In this document: piece by piece, positions 30,710 through 40,996 of the stretch | How the letters are laid out: every line of letters begins with the position of its first letter | Numbering within the stretch: the first letter of the stretch is position 1 | Assembly (NCBI GenBank): GCA_030148725.1 | Contig: JASBSU010000045.1 | Span: forward strand, 1-64,000 | DNA: 64,000 nt | Reading direction: 5' to 3' | From: Hyphomicrobium sp. | Lineage (GTDB): Bacteria > Pseudomonadota > Alphaproteobacteria > Rhizobiales > Hyphomicrobiaceae | Made by a program: the position numbers and the translations under genes | Notes under the pieces: model-generated | Databases searched by the model: none | Told to the model about the DNA's origin: nothing | What the model saw: the letters and a program-made list of their open reading frames with translations, nothing else

Positions 30710-33514
30710 TTAAAGGCTTCTCGTCACCGTCTCGATGTTGAAGCACTCGATCTGGTCACCCTGACGGATGTCCTGATAGTTGGCGAAGGCCATACCGCAT
30801 TCCTGGCCGACCGGCACTTCCTTCACCTCGTCCTTGAAGCGCTTCAGCGTCGACAGCGTTCCCTCGTGGATCACGACGTCGTCGCGCAGCAGACGGACCT
30901 TCGCGCCACGCTCGACCTTGCCTTCGGTAACGCGGCAGCCGGCGACCTTGCCGGTCTTCGAGATGTTGAACACCTCGAGGATCTCCGCCTTGCCGAGGTA
31001 AATCTCGCGGATGGTCGGTGCGAGCAGGCCCGACATCGCCGCTTTCACGTCATCCACCAGGTCGTAGATGATGCTGTAGTAGCGGATCTGCACGCCATCG
31101 CGCTCAGCAAGGGCCTTCGCCTGTGCGTTGGCGCGGACGTTGAAGCCGACGATGACCGCCTTCGAAGCGCTGGCGAGCGCCACGTCGGATTCGGTGATGC
31201 CACCGACGCCCGAGTGCACGATCTGCGCGGCAACTTCGTCGGTGCCGAGCTTGCGCAACGAGCCTGCGATCGCCTCGACCGAGCCCTGCACGTCACCCTT
31301 GACGAGCAGCGTGAAGTCCTTGCGGCCCGTCTCCTTCAGCGACTGCATCATCTGCTCGAGGGTACGCGGCGTACCGGCCGAGCCCATCGTATCGCGACGC
31401 TTGCGCACGCGATAATCGGTGATCTCGCGAGCCCGGCCTTCGCTCTCGACGACGGCGAACTGGTCGCCGGCTTCAGGCGCGGAGTCGAACCCGAGGATTT
31501 CGACCGGGATCGACGGACCTGCGGACATCACGTTGGCACCGAGCTCGTCGATGAGGGCGCGCACGCGTCCCCATGCCTTGCCCGCCACCACGATGTCGCC
31601 GACCTTCAGCGTGCCGCGCTGCACGAGCACGGTGCCGACAGGACCGCGACCGCGCTCCAGCTTCGCCTCGACGACGATGCCTTCGGCCGAACGGTTCGGA
31701 TTGGCCTTGAGGTCGAGAATCTCCGCTTGCAGATGGATCGCCTCGAGCAGCTTATCGAGGTTGGTACGCTTCAGCGCCGAAACCGGCACATCCAGCGTTT
31801 CACCCGACATGCTCTCGACCACGATCTCGTGCTGCAGCAGCTCCGTGCGAACGCGCGTCGGATCCGCCTGCGGCTTGTCGATCTTGTTGATGGCAACGAT
31901 GATCGGCACGCCGGCAGCCTTGGCGTGATTGATGGCTTCCACCGTCTGCGGCATGACGCCGTCGTCAGCAGCAACCACCAGAACGACGATATCCGTCACC
32001 TTGGCGCCGCGCGCACGCATGGCGGTGAACGCCTCGTGGCCAGGCGTGTCGATGAACGTCACCTTGTCGCCGCTCGGCGTCTTCACCTGATAGGCGCCGA
32101 TGTGCTGCGTGATGCCGCCGGCCTCTCCAGCAACCACGTTGGTCTGCCGGATGGCGTCCAGCAGCGACGTCTTTCCGTGGTCGACGTGGCCCATGATCGT
32201 GACGATCGGAGCACGCGATTCCAGATGCCCTTCCTGGTCCTTGTCACCGATGAAACCGGTTTCGACATCCGCCTCGGAGACGCGCTTCGGCGTGTGGCCG
32301 AACTCCTGCACGATGAGCTCCGCCGTATCGGCGTCGACCACATCGTTGATCTTGTGCATCGCGCCTTCTTTCATCAGGTACTTGATGACGTCGACGGCGC
32401 GCTCGGTCATGCGGTTGGCGAGTTCTTGAATGGTAATGACCTCGGGGATCACCACCTCGCGAACGATCTTCTCGCGGGCCTGGGAGATACCCATCGCCTT
32501 GAGCTTCTCGCGTTCGCGCTTGCGCTTCAGCGAGGCAAGCGAACGCTCGCGCTGCTTCTCGTCGAAGGCGTTGTTGATCGTGAGCTTGATACGCTCGCGC
32601 TTCTCGTCGGGCTTCGGCGTCGGAGTGCGCGCGGCACCCGGCTTGCGCACGCCCTTCGGGCCGCCACGATCGTCGTCATCCGCCATTTCCGGCCTTGCGA
32701 CGCGCTTGGGCGCCTCGGCCTCCGGCTTGGCGCGCGTCGGCACCGGAATATCGATTTCACGCGGTCTGCCGCCTTCGCGCGGCTGTAGCGCAGGATTGTA
32801 GGACGTGCGCGGACGCGAGGCACTGTCGCCGCCAGGGCGAGGACCACGCGGACCACTGTCACCACCCGGACGAGGACCACGCGGGCCACTGTCGCCACCG
32901 GGGCGAGGACCGCGCGCATCGGGACCACGGTGATCGCGGTCGCGATGCTCGCGATTATGTTGCGGCGGGCGACCTTCCGGTGCGCGGGCCGGTTCGGGCT
33001 GGCGCGCCGTAACTGGCGGCGCCGAAGCCGGCGCTTGGCTGACCGGCGCTGCAGGTGCGGCCTCGACGACGGGGGCTTCTGCAGCCGGCGCAGGAGGGGC
33101 AGCGGCTGCAGCCGCTGCGGCCGCTTCGACCCGCTGACGTTCTTCATGGCGCTCGACGTCGTCACGCTGACGTGCAGCGGCGAGTGCGCGCGCACGTGCA
33201 TCGCGCTCTTCGTTCGACAAGCCACGGTTGGCTGCCGAAGCCGCCGCTTCGCGTGGAGGTGACGAAGGCGCGGGCCGCGACGGCGCACGGGCGACCGGCG
33301 CCTCTGCGACCGGCGCCGCTCCGCCAGCCTCGACCTCGGTTCCACCGGGACCGGAGAGCTTGCGCGTCTTGCGCTTTTCGACGACCACCGACTTGGAACG
33401 GCCGTGGCTGAAATTCTGCCGCACGTGGCCGCTCTCGACCGTCCGCTGCAGCGACAGCGGCTTGCGCTGGCCCCCACGGAGAGTCTTGTCGGAAGTGTCC
33501 TTGGTTTCTGTCAT
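30710..33514 (-). CDS. infB: Translation initiation factor IF-2
   Basis: GTPase that places initiator tRNA on the 30S subunit. 934 residues. The N-terminal ~330 residues are basic and Ala/Pro/Arg-rich with three tandem 11-residue repeats. They lead to the IF2_N-like region ([23 protein letters not shown]) and the G domain: [15 protein letters not shown] (G1), DTPGHEAF (G3) and NKIDKP (G4). Domains II-IV follow, ending [12 protein letters not shown]. The ATG at 33514 has GAACGAGAAGAGC upstream; the TTG at 33529 adds five residues and is less likely. Confidence 0.98.
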   Translation of the reverse strand: MTETKDTSDKTLRGGQRKPLSLQRTVESGHVRQNFSHGRSKSVVVEKRKTRKLSGPGGTEVEAGGAAPVAEAPVARAPSRPAPSSPPREAAASAANRGLSNEERDARARALAAARQRDDVERHEERQRVEAAAAAAAAAPPAPAAEAPVVEAAPAAPVSQAPASAPPVTARQPEPARAPEGRPPQHNREHRDRDHRGPDARGPRPGGDSGPRGPRPGGDSGPRGPRPGGDSASRPRTSYNPALQPREGGRPREIDIPVPTRAKPEAEAPKRVARPEMADDDDRGGPKGVRKPGAARTPTPKPDEKRERIKLTINNAFDEKQRERSLASLKRKREREKLKAMGISQAREKIVREVVIPEVITIQELANRMTERAVDVIKYLMKEGAMHKINDVVDADTAELIVQEFGHTPKRVSEADVETGFIGDKDQEGHLESRAPIVTIMGHVDHGKTSLLDAIRQTNVVAGEAGGITQHIGAYQVKTPSGDKVTFIDTPGHEAFTAMRARGAKVTDIVVLVVAADDGVMPQTVEAINHAKAAGVPIIVAINKIDKPQADPTRVRTELLQHEIVVESMSGETLDVPVSALKRTNLDKLLEAIHLQAEILDLKANPNRSAEGIVVEAKLERGRGPVGTVLVQRGTLKVGDIVVAGKAWGRVRALIDELGANVMSAGPSIPVEILGFDSAPEAGDQFAVVESEGRAREITDYRVRKRRDTMGSAGTPRTLEQMMQSLKETGRKDFTLLVKGDVQGSVEAIAGSLRKLGTDEVAAQIVHSGVGGITESDVALASASKAVIVGFNVRANAQAKALAERDGVQIRYYSIIYDLVDDVKAAMSGLLAPTIREIYLGKAEILEVFNISKTGKVAGCRVTEGKVERGAKVRLLRDDVVIHEGTLSTLKRFKDEVKEVPVGQECGMAFANYQDIRQGDQIECFNIETVTRSL
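32821..32919 (-). repeat. Three tandem 33-bp repeats inside infB
   Basis: Units at 32821-32853, 32854-32886 and 32887-32919 each encode an 11-residue (A/P)RGPRPGGDS(G/A) motif. The units keep frame, so copy number could vary without disrupting IF-2. They lie in the disordered N-terminal region. Confidence 0.85.
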
Positions 33515-33555
33515 GCTCTTCTCGTTCAAACTCCGAAAACCCGCTCAGCGGCCCT

Positions 33556-34197
33556 TTAAGATGCGCCGGATACGCACCGATAGCGCTTTAAGCGCTCGGC
33601 CTCGCTTAGCAAACGTTCCGTGGCTCCGCCTTGTATGAGGCCAGCATGTACCACATTTGACCGGCCCATGGCCAAGCTCAATTGTTCGATGGTGAGCCAA
33701 TCAACAATCGGTGCTGACCGGCCTTTATCCCTTTGAATAGCCGTGAACTTGGCGCTCAGCTTCCGCCGTCCCTCGGATGTTCCGTCTGTCCCGTGCACTA
33801 GCGCCACGGCTTTGCCGCTGTCGAGCAGCTTGTCCACCTTTTCTGCTCCGGTGGAGACAAGCCCGGCCTTGTTGGCCAGCGACATGGCATTGAGGACACG
33901 GCTTAAAAATAGGTCGTCGATCCGCTGTGGCAAATCCGCGGGGACGTTGACCCGGCGTTTGAGGCTCTTGGCGAACGCCCCTGATTTGAGCGCCGCCTCG
34001 ACCACCGGCCGCTCGCACGTCACCCAGACCCCACGACCGGGAAGCTTTCGCGTGACGTCCGGCACCACCGTGTCGGAAGGATCGGCGACGAAGCGGATCA
34101 GCTCCTCGGGCGGCAGCTCTCGGCGCGTGACGGCGCAGCGGCGGAGAGATCCCCGCGCGTCGCCGTCGTCCGCGTCCTCGATGAGCTCAGCGCCCAA
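33556..34197 (-). CDS. ylxR: YlxR-family RNA-binding protein fused to an L7Ae-like domain
   Basis: 213 residues. The N-terminal DUF448/YlxR domain has RRCAVTRRELPPEELIRFVADP and GRGVWVTCERPVVEAALKSGAF. The C-terminal part (FLSRVLNAMSLANKAGLVSTGAEKVDKLL) resembles L7Ae/L30e-type RNA-binding proteins. This fused form is common in alphaproteobacteria, between nusA and infB as here. A role in RNA metabolism or RNase P/ribosome function is likely; the exact activity is not settled. Confidence 0.9.
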   Translation of the reverse strand: MGAELIEDADDGDARGSLRRCAVTRRELPPEELIRFVADPSDTVVPDVTRKLPGRGVWVTCERPVVEAALKSGAFAKSLKRRVNVPADLPQRIDDLFLSRVLNAMSLANKAGLVSTGAEKVDKLLDSGKAVALVHGTDGTSEGRRKLSAKFTAIQRDKGRSAPIVDWLTIEQLSLAMGRSNVVHAGLIQGGATERLLSEAERLKRYRCVSGAS

Positions 34198-34227
34198 TCA
34201 GATGCTCCTCTCGCCAACATATCCTGG

Positions 34228-35871
34228 CTAGCCTTCGACGGCGGCATCGCCGCCATCGACTGCAGCCTCATCCGCCTCGGCTTCGGCCGCCGGCGCTTGC
34301 AGGTCCTCGGCCTTGATCCAGCCGGCCAGCACGCGCGCCGACATGATCATCTCCTCGGCCTCCTTGCGGCCGATCTCGAAGCCCTCGAGCACGCCCTTGT
34401 GACGCACCGATTCGGAATCCTTGTCTTTCTTGCGCTCCGTCCAGCCGACGAGATCGTCAGTGGCGCAGTCCGCCAAATCCTCAAGGGTCTTGATGCCGTT
34501 CTCGCCCATCGCGACCATCATGGCCGTCGTGACGCCCTGCACCTTCGAGATGTCATCGGCGACGCCGAGCTCACGACGCTTGGCGTCGCGATCCGCTTCC
34601 TGCTTCTCCAGGTATTCGCGCGCACGAGTCTGGATTTCGCCGGCCGTATTCTCGTCGAAACCTTCGATGTGCGCGATCTCACCGAGGTCCACGTACGCGA
34701 CTTCCTCGATCGAAGCGAAGCCCTCAGTCACGAGCAGCTGCGCGATGACCTCGTCCACGTCGAGCGCTTCCATGAGCAGGTTCGAGCGCTCGGAGAATTC
34801 CTTCTGGCGCCGCTCGGATTCTTCCTGCTCCGTGAGAATGTCGATGTCCCAGCCGGTGAGTTGCGAAGCGAGGCGCACGTTCTGGCCGCGGCGCCCGATC
34901 GCCAGCGAGAGCTGGCTTTCCGGAACGACGACCTCGATGCGGTTGCTATCCTCATCGAGCACGACCTTGGTAACCTCGGCAGGCGCCAGCGCGTTGACGA
35001 TGAAGCTGGCCGCATCCGGGTTCCACTGGATGATATCGACCTTCTCGCCCTGCAGCTCGTTGACGACCGCCTGCACGCGGCTGCCGCGCATACCAACGCA
35101 GGCGCCGACCGGATCGATCGAAAAATCCTTGGAAATAACGGCAATCTTTGCGCGGCTTCCCGGATCGCGCGCCACCGACTTGATCTCCACGACACCGTCG
35201 TAGATTTCCGGCACTTCTTGCGCGAACAGCTTCGACATGAACTCAGGCCGTGCACGCGACAGGAAGATCTGCGGCCCGCGTGGCTCGCGACGCACGTCGT
35301 AAATGTAAGCGCGGATGCGGTCGCCGTAGCGGACATTCTCGCGCGGGATCATCTCGTCGCGGCGGATGATGCCTTCCGCGCGCCCGAGGTCGACGATCAC
35401 GTTGCCGTATTCGACGCGCTTCACCGTGCCGTTCACGATCTCGCCGATGCGATCCTTGTACTCGCTGAAGTGACGCTCGCGCTCCGCCTCGCGCACCTTC
35501 TGCACGATGACCTGCTTGGCGTTCTGCGCGGCAACGCGACCGAAATCCAACGGCGGCAGCGGCTCAGCGATGAAGTCGCCGATCTTGGCGTCCTTGTTGC
35601 GGCGCTGCGCGTCATCGAGCGTGATCTGAGTGGAGTCGTTCTCGACGTTTTCGACCACGGCCAGGACGCGCGACAGACGCGCTTCCCCGGTCTTGGGATC
35701 GATCTCGCAGCGAATATCGTTCTCTGCGCCGTAACGCGACTTGGCAGCCTTCTGGATGGCGTCTTCCATCGCCTCGATGACGATCTTGCGGTCGATCGTC
35801 TTCTCGCGGGCGACGGCCTCCGCGATCTGCAGGAGCTCCAGCCTGTTGGCGCTGATGCCGGCCATTGCCAT
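34228..35871 (-). CDS. nusA: Transcription termination/antitermination factor NusA
   Basis: Binds RNA polymerase and nascent RNA. 547 residues. The N-terminal polymerase-binding domain ([23 protein letters not shown]) is followed by S1 ([23 protein letters not shown]) and two KH domains ([39 protein letters not shown]). C-terminal helix-hairpin-helix repeats follow, with an acidic Ala/Glu/Asp tail. It starts four bases after rimP, tightly coupled in the operon. Confidence 0.98.
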   Translation of the reverse strand: MAMAGISANRLELLQIAEAVAREKTIDRKIVIEAMEDAIQKAAKSRYGAENDIRCEIDPKTGEARLSRVLAVVENVENDSTQITLDDAQRRNKDAKIGDFIAEPLPPLDFGRVAAQNAKQVIVQKVREAERERHFSEYKDRIGEIVNGTVKRVEYGNVIVDLGRAEGIIRRDEMIPRENVRYGDRIRAYIYDVRREPRGPQIFLSRARPEFMSKLFAQEVPEIYDGVVEIKSVARDPGSRAKIAVISKDFSIDPVGACVGMRGSRVQAVVNELQGEKVDIIQWNPDAASFIVNALAPAEVTKVVLDEDSNRIEVVVPESQLSLAIGRRGQNVRLASQLTGWDIDILTEQEESERRQKEFSERSNLLMEALDVDEVIAQLLVTEGFASIEEVAYVDLGEIAHIEGFDENTAGEIQTRAREYLEKQEADRDAKRRELGVADDISKVQGVTTAMMVAMGENGIKTLEDLADCATDDLVGWTERKKDKDSESVRHKGVLEGFEIGRKEAEEMIMSARVLAGWIKAEDLQAPAAEAEADEAAVDGGDAAVEG

Positions 35872-35875
35872 GGTC

Positions 35876-36478
35876 TTATTCCTCCTCGGCGTCGGTCAAC
35901 GGCGCCTCGGCGCCGTCGGATAGGGCGTTGCCTTTTTTCGCGCGGCTCAAAGCCTCGCGGATCAGTTCGTCGGTCAGAACCAGTCGGGCTTCTGCAATGA
36001 GGCCGACCGGAATGCCGATAATGTTCTTGCCTGCCGCACCCAGATCCACCTCGATGCGCACTTCCCCGTCCTCGAAGCCTTCCAGGATACCCCGGAAGCG
36101 GCGGCGACCGTCGATCAGTTCCTTGACCTCGATCTTTGCCTCATGCCCGGCCCAATCCTCGAAATCGGATGGACGGACCAACGGCCGGTCGATGCCCGGC
36201 GAGGAAACTTCGAGGCGGTAGGCGCCGGCGATCGGGTCATGAACATCGAGCAGCGGCGAGATTTCTTTTGATATGGTCTCGCAATCGTCGATTGTCAGCG
36301 TGCCGTCCGCGCGCTCGGCCATGATCTGCAAAGTCTTGCTGTCACCACCCGAGACGCTCACCCGCACGAGACGGAAGCCGCGATCGCTCAGCGCCGGAGC
36401 GATCAGCTCCGCCACCCGCGCGGCCGAGCCGCTTTCGACGATGAATCGGTCGCTCGAGGCGCCTTCGCCAGCGTGCAT
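35876..36478 (-). CDS. rimP: Ribosome maturation factor RimP
   Basis: Needed for 30S subunit assembly. About 200 residues. Conserved blocks: [61 protein letters not shown] and [18 protein letters not shown]. The frame extends to a GTG at 36562, but that codon overlaps its own AGGAG and the added residues are not family-like. I prefer the ATG at 36478, although no clear Shine-Dalgarno precedes it. It is the first gene of the rimP-nusA-infB operon, so the operon promoter should lie in 36479-36644. Confidence 0.92.
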   Translation of the reverse strand: MHAGEGASSDRFIVESGSAARVAELIAPALSDRGFRLVRVSVSGGDSKTLQIMAERADGTLTIDDCETISKEISPLLDVHDPIAGAYRLEVSSPGIDRPLVRPSDFEDWAGHEAKIEVKELIDGRRRFRGILEGFEDGEVRIEVDLGAAGKNIIGIPVGLIAEARLVLTDELIREALSRAKKGNALSDGAEAPLTDAEEE

Positions 36479-36644
36479 ATGCGATGTATCTACGGCCAGT
36501 TCGCCGATCCCTGTGATGGTATCAGGCTGCCAATACGAAAAGAGCGGACCCGAGGGGCCCACTCCTGACAGTCGAGATGATCATGAGCGCAGGAATATTA
36601 CGGGATCGTGACCACCCTTGCAAGGGGATGCCGGCGAAGCGGGC

Positions 36645-37382
36645 TCAGGCCCTTTTGAACCTTAGAAAATAACGCCGGCGACCTTCCCGCACCGCCTTGG
36701 CTTCGTACCGGGTGCCGGGCCAGTCGGCACCCCGCTCTCGCCAGTCCGCCGGACACTGCGCTTGCCAGGCGAACCCGGAGTACCCCGCAAAGGCTTCGAG
36801 GATCGTCCGCAGATAGTCCCCGATGTCCGTCGCGATGCGCAATTCCGCCCCCGGCGACATGACCCGCGCCAGTTCGTCCAGCAAAGCCCGATTGATCAGC
36901 CGGCGCTTCACATGGCGCTTCTTCGGCCATGGGTCCGGGAACAGGATGAAGGCTTTGTCGATCGAGCCTGCCGGCAGCCAGCGCAGCACGGCGCGCGCAT
37001 CCTCTGCACAGACTTTCACGTTCTGAAGCTCGGCCGTTTCGACGCCTGACAGCGCCTTGACGACACCATCCTCGAACACCTCACAGCCGATCAGGCCGGT
37101 GTCGCGATTGGCAGCCGCCTGCCATAGCAGATGCTCGCCGCCTCCAAATCCGATTTCCAGCCACACCTTTGAAACAGGTGACGAAAACACCGATGCGAGG
37201 CTCTGCGGCGCCGGCTCTGACATTGGCAGCGAGACACGCGGCAGCACCTCATCCAGGAGGTGCTGCTGGCGGGCGCTCAACTTGCGCCCGCGCCGTCGTC
37301 CGAACGAGCGCAGCTCATGCTGGCGCTCGTCCTCTCGTAGCTCAATCGCGCCGGCCTCAGCCGGCTGCCTTCTTGATGGCAT
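36645..37382 (-). CDS. trmB: tRNA (guanine-N7-)-methyltransferase
   Basis: Makes m7G46 in tRNA variable loops with SAM. About 245 residues. The basic [21 protein letters not shown]-terminus is followed by the SAM site [12 protein letters not shown], then [13 protein letters not shown] and the signature [19 protein letters not shown]. The ATG at 37382 overlaps the 3' end of metK by 26 bases; the frame to 37448 would overlap more. It is translationally linked to metK, which supplies its methyl donor. Confidence 0.93.
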   Translation of the reverse strand: MPSRRQPAEAGAIELREDERQHELRSFGRRRGRKLSARQQHLLDEVLPRVSLPMSEPAPQSLASVFSSPVSKVWLEIGFGGGEHLLWQAAANRDTGLIGCEVFEDGVVKALSGVETAELQNVKVCAEDARAVLRWLPAGSIDKAFILFPDPWPKKRHVKRRLINRALLDELARVMSPGAELRIATDIGDYLRTILEAFAGYSGFAWQAQCPADWRERGADWPGTRYEAKAVREGRRRYFLRFKRA

Positions 37383-38565
37383 CGGCAAGGTCGGTCTTCT
37401 CCCACGAGAAACCGCCATCGGCATCCGGTGCGCGACCGAAATGGCCATACGCCGACGTGCGTGCGTAGATCGGCTTGTTGAGGTCGAGGTGCTTGCGGAT
37501 GCCGCGCGGCGAAAGATCCATCACCTCGCCCAGCGCCTTCTCCAGCGCCGCCTCATCGACCTTGCCCGTGCCGTGCGTATCGACATAGATCGAAAGCGGC
37601 TTGGCTACGCCGATGGCATACGAAAGCTGGATCGTGCAACGGTCTGCAAGACCAGCTGCGACGACGTTCTTGGCAAGATAGCGCGCCGCATAAGCCGCCG
37701 AACGGTCGACCTTCGTGGGATCCTTGCCCGAGAATGCGCCGCCGCCGTGCGGCGCGGCACCACCATACGTATCGACGATGATCTTGCGCCCCGTGAGGCC
37801 GCAGTCGCCGTCCGGACCGCCGATGAAGAACTTACCGGTCGGATTGATGTGCCAGATCGTATCCTTGCTGATCCAGCCCTCCGGCAGCGCCTTGCGGACG
37901 TATGGCTCGATGATGGAGCGGATCTGCGAGGAGCTGAGATCTTCCTGAATGTGCTGATGGGAAACGACGATCTGCGTCACGCCCACGGCTTTGCCGTTCT
38001 CATACTGCACCGTGACCTGGCTCTTGGAGTCAGGGCCAAGCAGTGCCGCGTCGCCTTCCTTCTTGTGACGCGCGCTGGCAAGATCGCGAAGGATCTTGTG
38101 CGAATAATATATCGGCGCCGGCATCAGTTCCGGCGTTTCGCTGCAAGCGTAGCCGAACATGATGCCCTGATCGCCCGCGCCCTCTTCCTTGTTGTCGCCG
38201 GGCTGCAGCGCGTCGACGCCCGCCGCGATGTCCGCGGACTGCGGATGCAGCAGAACTTCGATATCCGCCTTATCCCAGTGGAAGCCGTCCTGCTCGTAAC
38301 CGATGTCGCGGATGGCCATGCGCGCTACATGCGCGATCCAGTCCTTGGTCACGGTCTCGGGACCGCGCGTCTCGCCCGCGATCACGACCTTATTGGTCGT
38401 CGCGAGTGTCTCGCATGCGGCCCGGATCGCCCACGGGTCGATGCCCGCTTTCGGTCCTTCGCGGTAGAACAGATCGACGATCTCATCGGAGATTCGGTCG
38501 CAAACCTTATCCGGGTGCCCCTCGGAGACGGATTCGCTGGTGAACAGATAGGATTTGCGTGCCAC
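37357..38565 (-). CDS. metK: S-adenosylmethionine synthetase
   Basis: Makes SAM from methionine and ATP. 402 residues. Signatures: [57 protein letters not shown] and [23 protein letters not shown]. The preferred start is a GTG at 38565 with AAAGGCGGGGAACCC before it; the frame to 38613 crosses a palindrome. It lies between the PraR-like regulator and trmB. Confidence 0.97.
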   Translation of the reverse strand: MARKSYLFTSESVSEGHPDKVCDRISDEIVDLFYREGPKAGIDPWAIRAACETLATTNKVVIAGETRGPETVTKDWIAHVARMAIRDIGYEQDGFHWDKADIEVLLHPQSADIAAGVDALQPGDNKEEGAGDQGIMFGYACSETPELMPAPIYYSHKILRDLASARHKKEGDAALLGPDSKSQVTVQYENGKAVGVTQIVVSHQHIQEDLSSSQIRSIIEPYVRKALPEGWISKDTIWHINPTGKFFIGGPDGDCGLTGRKIIVDTYGGAAPHGGGAFSGKDPTKVDRSAAYAARYLAKNVVAAGLADRCTIQLSYAIGVAKPLSIYVDTHGTGKVDEAALEKALGEVMDLSPRGIRKHLDLNKPIYARTSAYGHFGRAPDADGGFSWEKTDLADAIKKAAG

Positions 38566-38592
38566 GGGTTCCCCGCCTTTTGGCGTTTGGCT

Positions 38593-38608
38593 AAAACGCC
38601 GGCGTTTT
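38593..38608. promoter_or_regulatory. Perfect 16-bp palindrome upstream of metK
   Basis: AAAACGCC joined to GGCGTTTT, 28 bases before the metK start codon. It may be an operator or an RNA hairpin in the metK leader. No known SAM riboswitch consensus could be fitted around it. Confidence 0.5.
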
Positions 38609-38710
38609 CTCAAGCTTTGCAGGCGGGGTCAAGGATGCCAGCGCACAAGCACCTGGGAACGGCTGCTCTGCCGCAGGAAGGCGGCAGGCTTTGCACGACG
38701 GCTGGATAGC

Positions 38711-39175
38711 TTATTCGGCTGCGGGCTGCTCACCGGCGAACGCACGCACCAGATCTACGATGGACCGGCGCACGCGCGGATCGGTGATACGAGCGAACGC
38801 TTTATTGAGCTCAAGACCATCGCGGCTGCCAAGAAATTCGGCCGCATAGCTTTCAGCCGGACGCTCGGCGAACCCGTGGGCGCCGCCGTCGGAACCGACC
38901 GCGAGCTCTTCATAGAAGAACTGCACCGGCACGCTGAGAACTTGCGACAGGTCGAACAGGCGGCTGGCACCAATTCGGTTGATGCCTTTTTCGTACTTCT
39001 GAACCTGTTGGAAGGTCAGCCCGAGATGCTCGCCGAGCTTCTCCTGACTCATGCCAAGCAACATGCGGCGCAAGCGCACTCGCCCCCCGACGTGAACGTC
39101 GATAGGATTCGCACGCCGCGAGCTGCGATCCTCGACGTCGACACCAGCATCGCCCAAGGCGTTTTCCTTAGCCAT
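38711..39175 (-). CDS. praR: XRE-family regulator, PraR-like
   Basis: About 154 residues. A helix-turn-helix domain (VGGRVRLRRMLLGMSQEKLGEHLGLTFQQVQKYEKGINRIGASRLFDLSQVLSVP) occupies the first half, followed by a less conserved C-terminus. The sequence and the position beside metK match the PraR group of Hyphomicrobiales, whose members control adhesion, quorum sensing and host-interaction genes. Two close starts are possible (39187 and 39175); neither has a good Shine-Dalgarno. The name rests on similarity by eye. Confidence 0.85.
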   Translation of the reverse strand: MAKENALGDAGVDVEDRSSRRANPIDVHVGGRVRLRRMLLGMSQEKLGEHLGLTFQQVQKYEKGINRIGASRLFDLSQVLSVPVQFFYEELAVGSDGGAHGFAERPAESYAAEFLGSRDGLELNKAFARITDPRVRRSIVDLVRAFAGEQPAAE

Positions 39176-39325
39176 GTTTACTACCATAACCCGTCTTATT
39201 GTTGTTCCGCACGTCGTGTTTGCGGGCTTCCACGCCTTATTCGGGCGCACGAGGTGGTAACCGGATCCCCCTCTGTCACGGATATATGACGGGCCAATTT
39301 GGTCATCACAACGGACAAAGTGCCA

Positions 39326-40996
39326 CTATTCCCGCCATTGCCTGTTCAGCACAAAGCCGAATCCGAGAAGAACTAGGCCGAGTAAGACGAAAGTACAGTC
39401 GCCAAACCGGGAATAGACGGTCGGCTGTATTGCCGCGGGGACGCCGCTGTCCAAAACACCGCGAGCGTTAAGCACGAGCATGTTTACGATACGGCCGTGC
39501 GCATCGACGACAGCCGAAATCCCGTTGTTAGCAGCCCGCACGATGGGCAGCCCTTCCTCCACCGCCCGCACGCGCGTCTGGTGAAAATGCTGTCGCGGGC
39601 CGGTGGTGTCGCCGAACCAGCCGTCATTGGTGAGATTGATGAGCAAACCCGGACGCTCGTCGCCCTGCACGACAGCGGCTGGGAAGATGGCTTCGTAACA
39701 GATGAGCCCAGCCACCGGCGGCAAGCCTGCAATAGCAAGCAGCGGCCTCGGCTCGACGCCGACAGAAAAGCCGCCCCGCCAGCGAGAGAGTTGCTCCAAC
39801 CCGACGCTCTCAAGGAGCGACTGCAACGGCAAGTACTCGCCGAACGGAACGAGATGGATTTTGTCGTAGAGGTGTTCGAGGCGCCCGGCATCGTCGAACA
39901 CCATCAGGCTGTTGTACCCCTCACGCGTCGGCGCGCCGCCCGCCGCCGAGTGCTTCAGTCTCAATGCACCGGCTATGAGCTGCGTCCCATCCGGCAGCAG
40001 ATTTCCAATGGCAGCCAGCGCCTCGGGCTGTTCTAGCGGCAAGAATGGCATCGCCGCTTCCGGCCATACGAGGTGCGTCACCCCTACGAGGTCGTCCTGT
40101 TGGCCCGTTGCATTACGGCGCGACAGCGACAGGTGATCTTCGAAGATCTCCCGCTGCTTTTCCGGACGCCACTTTTTCCGCTGCGGAATGCTGGGCTGAA
40201 CGATGCGGATCTTCACGCCGTCGAGCGTCGGCGCCGGACCTCCGGACAGCCGCCATTCGCCCCACGCATAGAGAATTGCGACGGGCACCAGCGCGACGAG
40301 CGCCGCATTCCGCAGTGCGCTGAAACGTTCGGTCGGCTTCGCCTCGGCAATCATCACCAGCGGAGCGCCAAAGACCGCGACGCACACCAGCGTCAACCCA
40401 TAGATGCCGAGAACCGACGCCGCCTGCATCAACGGCAACGGCGCAGTGAGCGCGTAGCCGAGCACGTTCCACGGAAAACCGGTGAGGACATGTCCGCGCA
40501 ACCACTCGGCCACGCCCAGCATGACCGCGAGCAGCAGCACGCGGGCGACGCCGGGCCACCAGACGAGGCGAGCCACACCTGCAGCAGCGCCGGTGAACAA
40601 GGCGAGCCCCGCCGGTAGGATGAGCACTGCGAACGGCATCAGCCAGGCAAACTTGTCGGCTTCGACGAGGAACGCTTCGCCGATCCAGAAAAGGCCGGGC
40701 AGGAAGTATCCGAACCCGAACCCCCAACCGGCAGCAGCCGCTTTGCGGAAGCGATCCCGCGTCGTCTCCGACGCTGAACCGTCGATCAGCCACACCAGCA
40801 CCGGCAGCGTGATGAACAGCACCGGCGATATGAAGAACGGCGCCATCGCGAGCGCCGACAATGCGCCCGCACCGAAGGCCGTCAGCGACCGACGCCAACC
40901 GGATAATCTACGAACCCAAAGCGACAGTCTTCTGACCGCGTCGCCGAAGGAGACGGTCGTGCGAGCGTGCGCCAGCGGTGCCGACGGCGGCGTCAC
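39326..40996 (-). CDS. lnt: Apolipoprotein N-acyltransferase
   Basis: Inner-membrane enzyme for the last step of lipoprotein maturation. 556 residues. Six or more hydrophobic helices in the first ~250 residues are followed by a periplasmic nitrilase-like domain with Glu in LVWPEAAMPFL, Lys in YDKIHLVPFGEYLP and Cys in GLICYEAIFP, then a final hydrophobic helix. Its start overlaps the corC stop by four bases (40993-40996), so the two are translationally coupled. Confidence 0.97.
   Translation of the reverse strand: MTPPSAPLAHARTTVSFGDAVRRLSLWVRRLSGWRRSLTAFGAGALSALAMAPFFISPVLFITLPVLVWLIDGSASETTRDRFRKAAAAGWGFGFGYFLPGLFWIGEAFLVEADKFAWLMPFAVLILPAGLALFTGAAAGVARLVWWPGVARVLLLAVMLGVAEWLRGHVLTGFPWNVLGYALTAPLPLMQAASVLGIYGLTLVCVAVFGAPLVMIAEAKPTERFSALRNAALVALVPVAILYAWGEWRLSGGPAPTLDGVKIRIVQPSIPQRKKWRPEKQREIFEDHLSLSRRNATGQQDDLVGVTHLVWPEAAMPFLPLEQPEALAAIGNLLPDGTQLIAGALRLKHSAAGGAPTREGYNSLMVFDDAGRLEHLYDKIHLVPFGEYLPLQSLLESVGLEQLSRWRGGFSVGVEPRPLLAIAGLPPVAGLICYEAIFPAAVVQGDERPGLLINLTNDGWFGDTTGPRQHFHQTRVRAVEEGLPIVRAANNGISAVVDAHGRIVNMLVLNARGVLDSGVPAAIQPTVYSRFGDCTFVLLGLVLLGFGFVLNRQWRE

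Noticed and set aside
38566-38710. SAM riboswitch in the metK leader
   Set aside because: The palindrome and flanks could not be fitted to SAM-I, SAM-II or SAM/SAH motifs by eye; a covariance search would be decisive.
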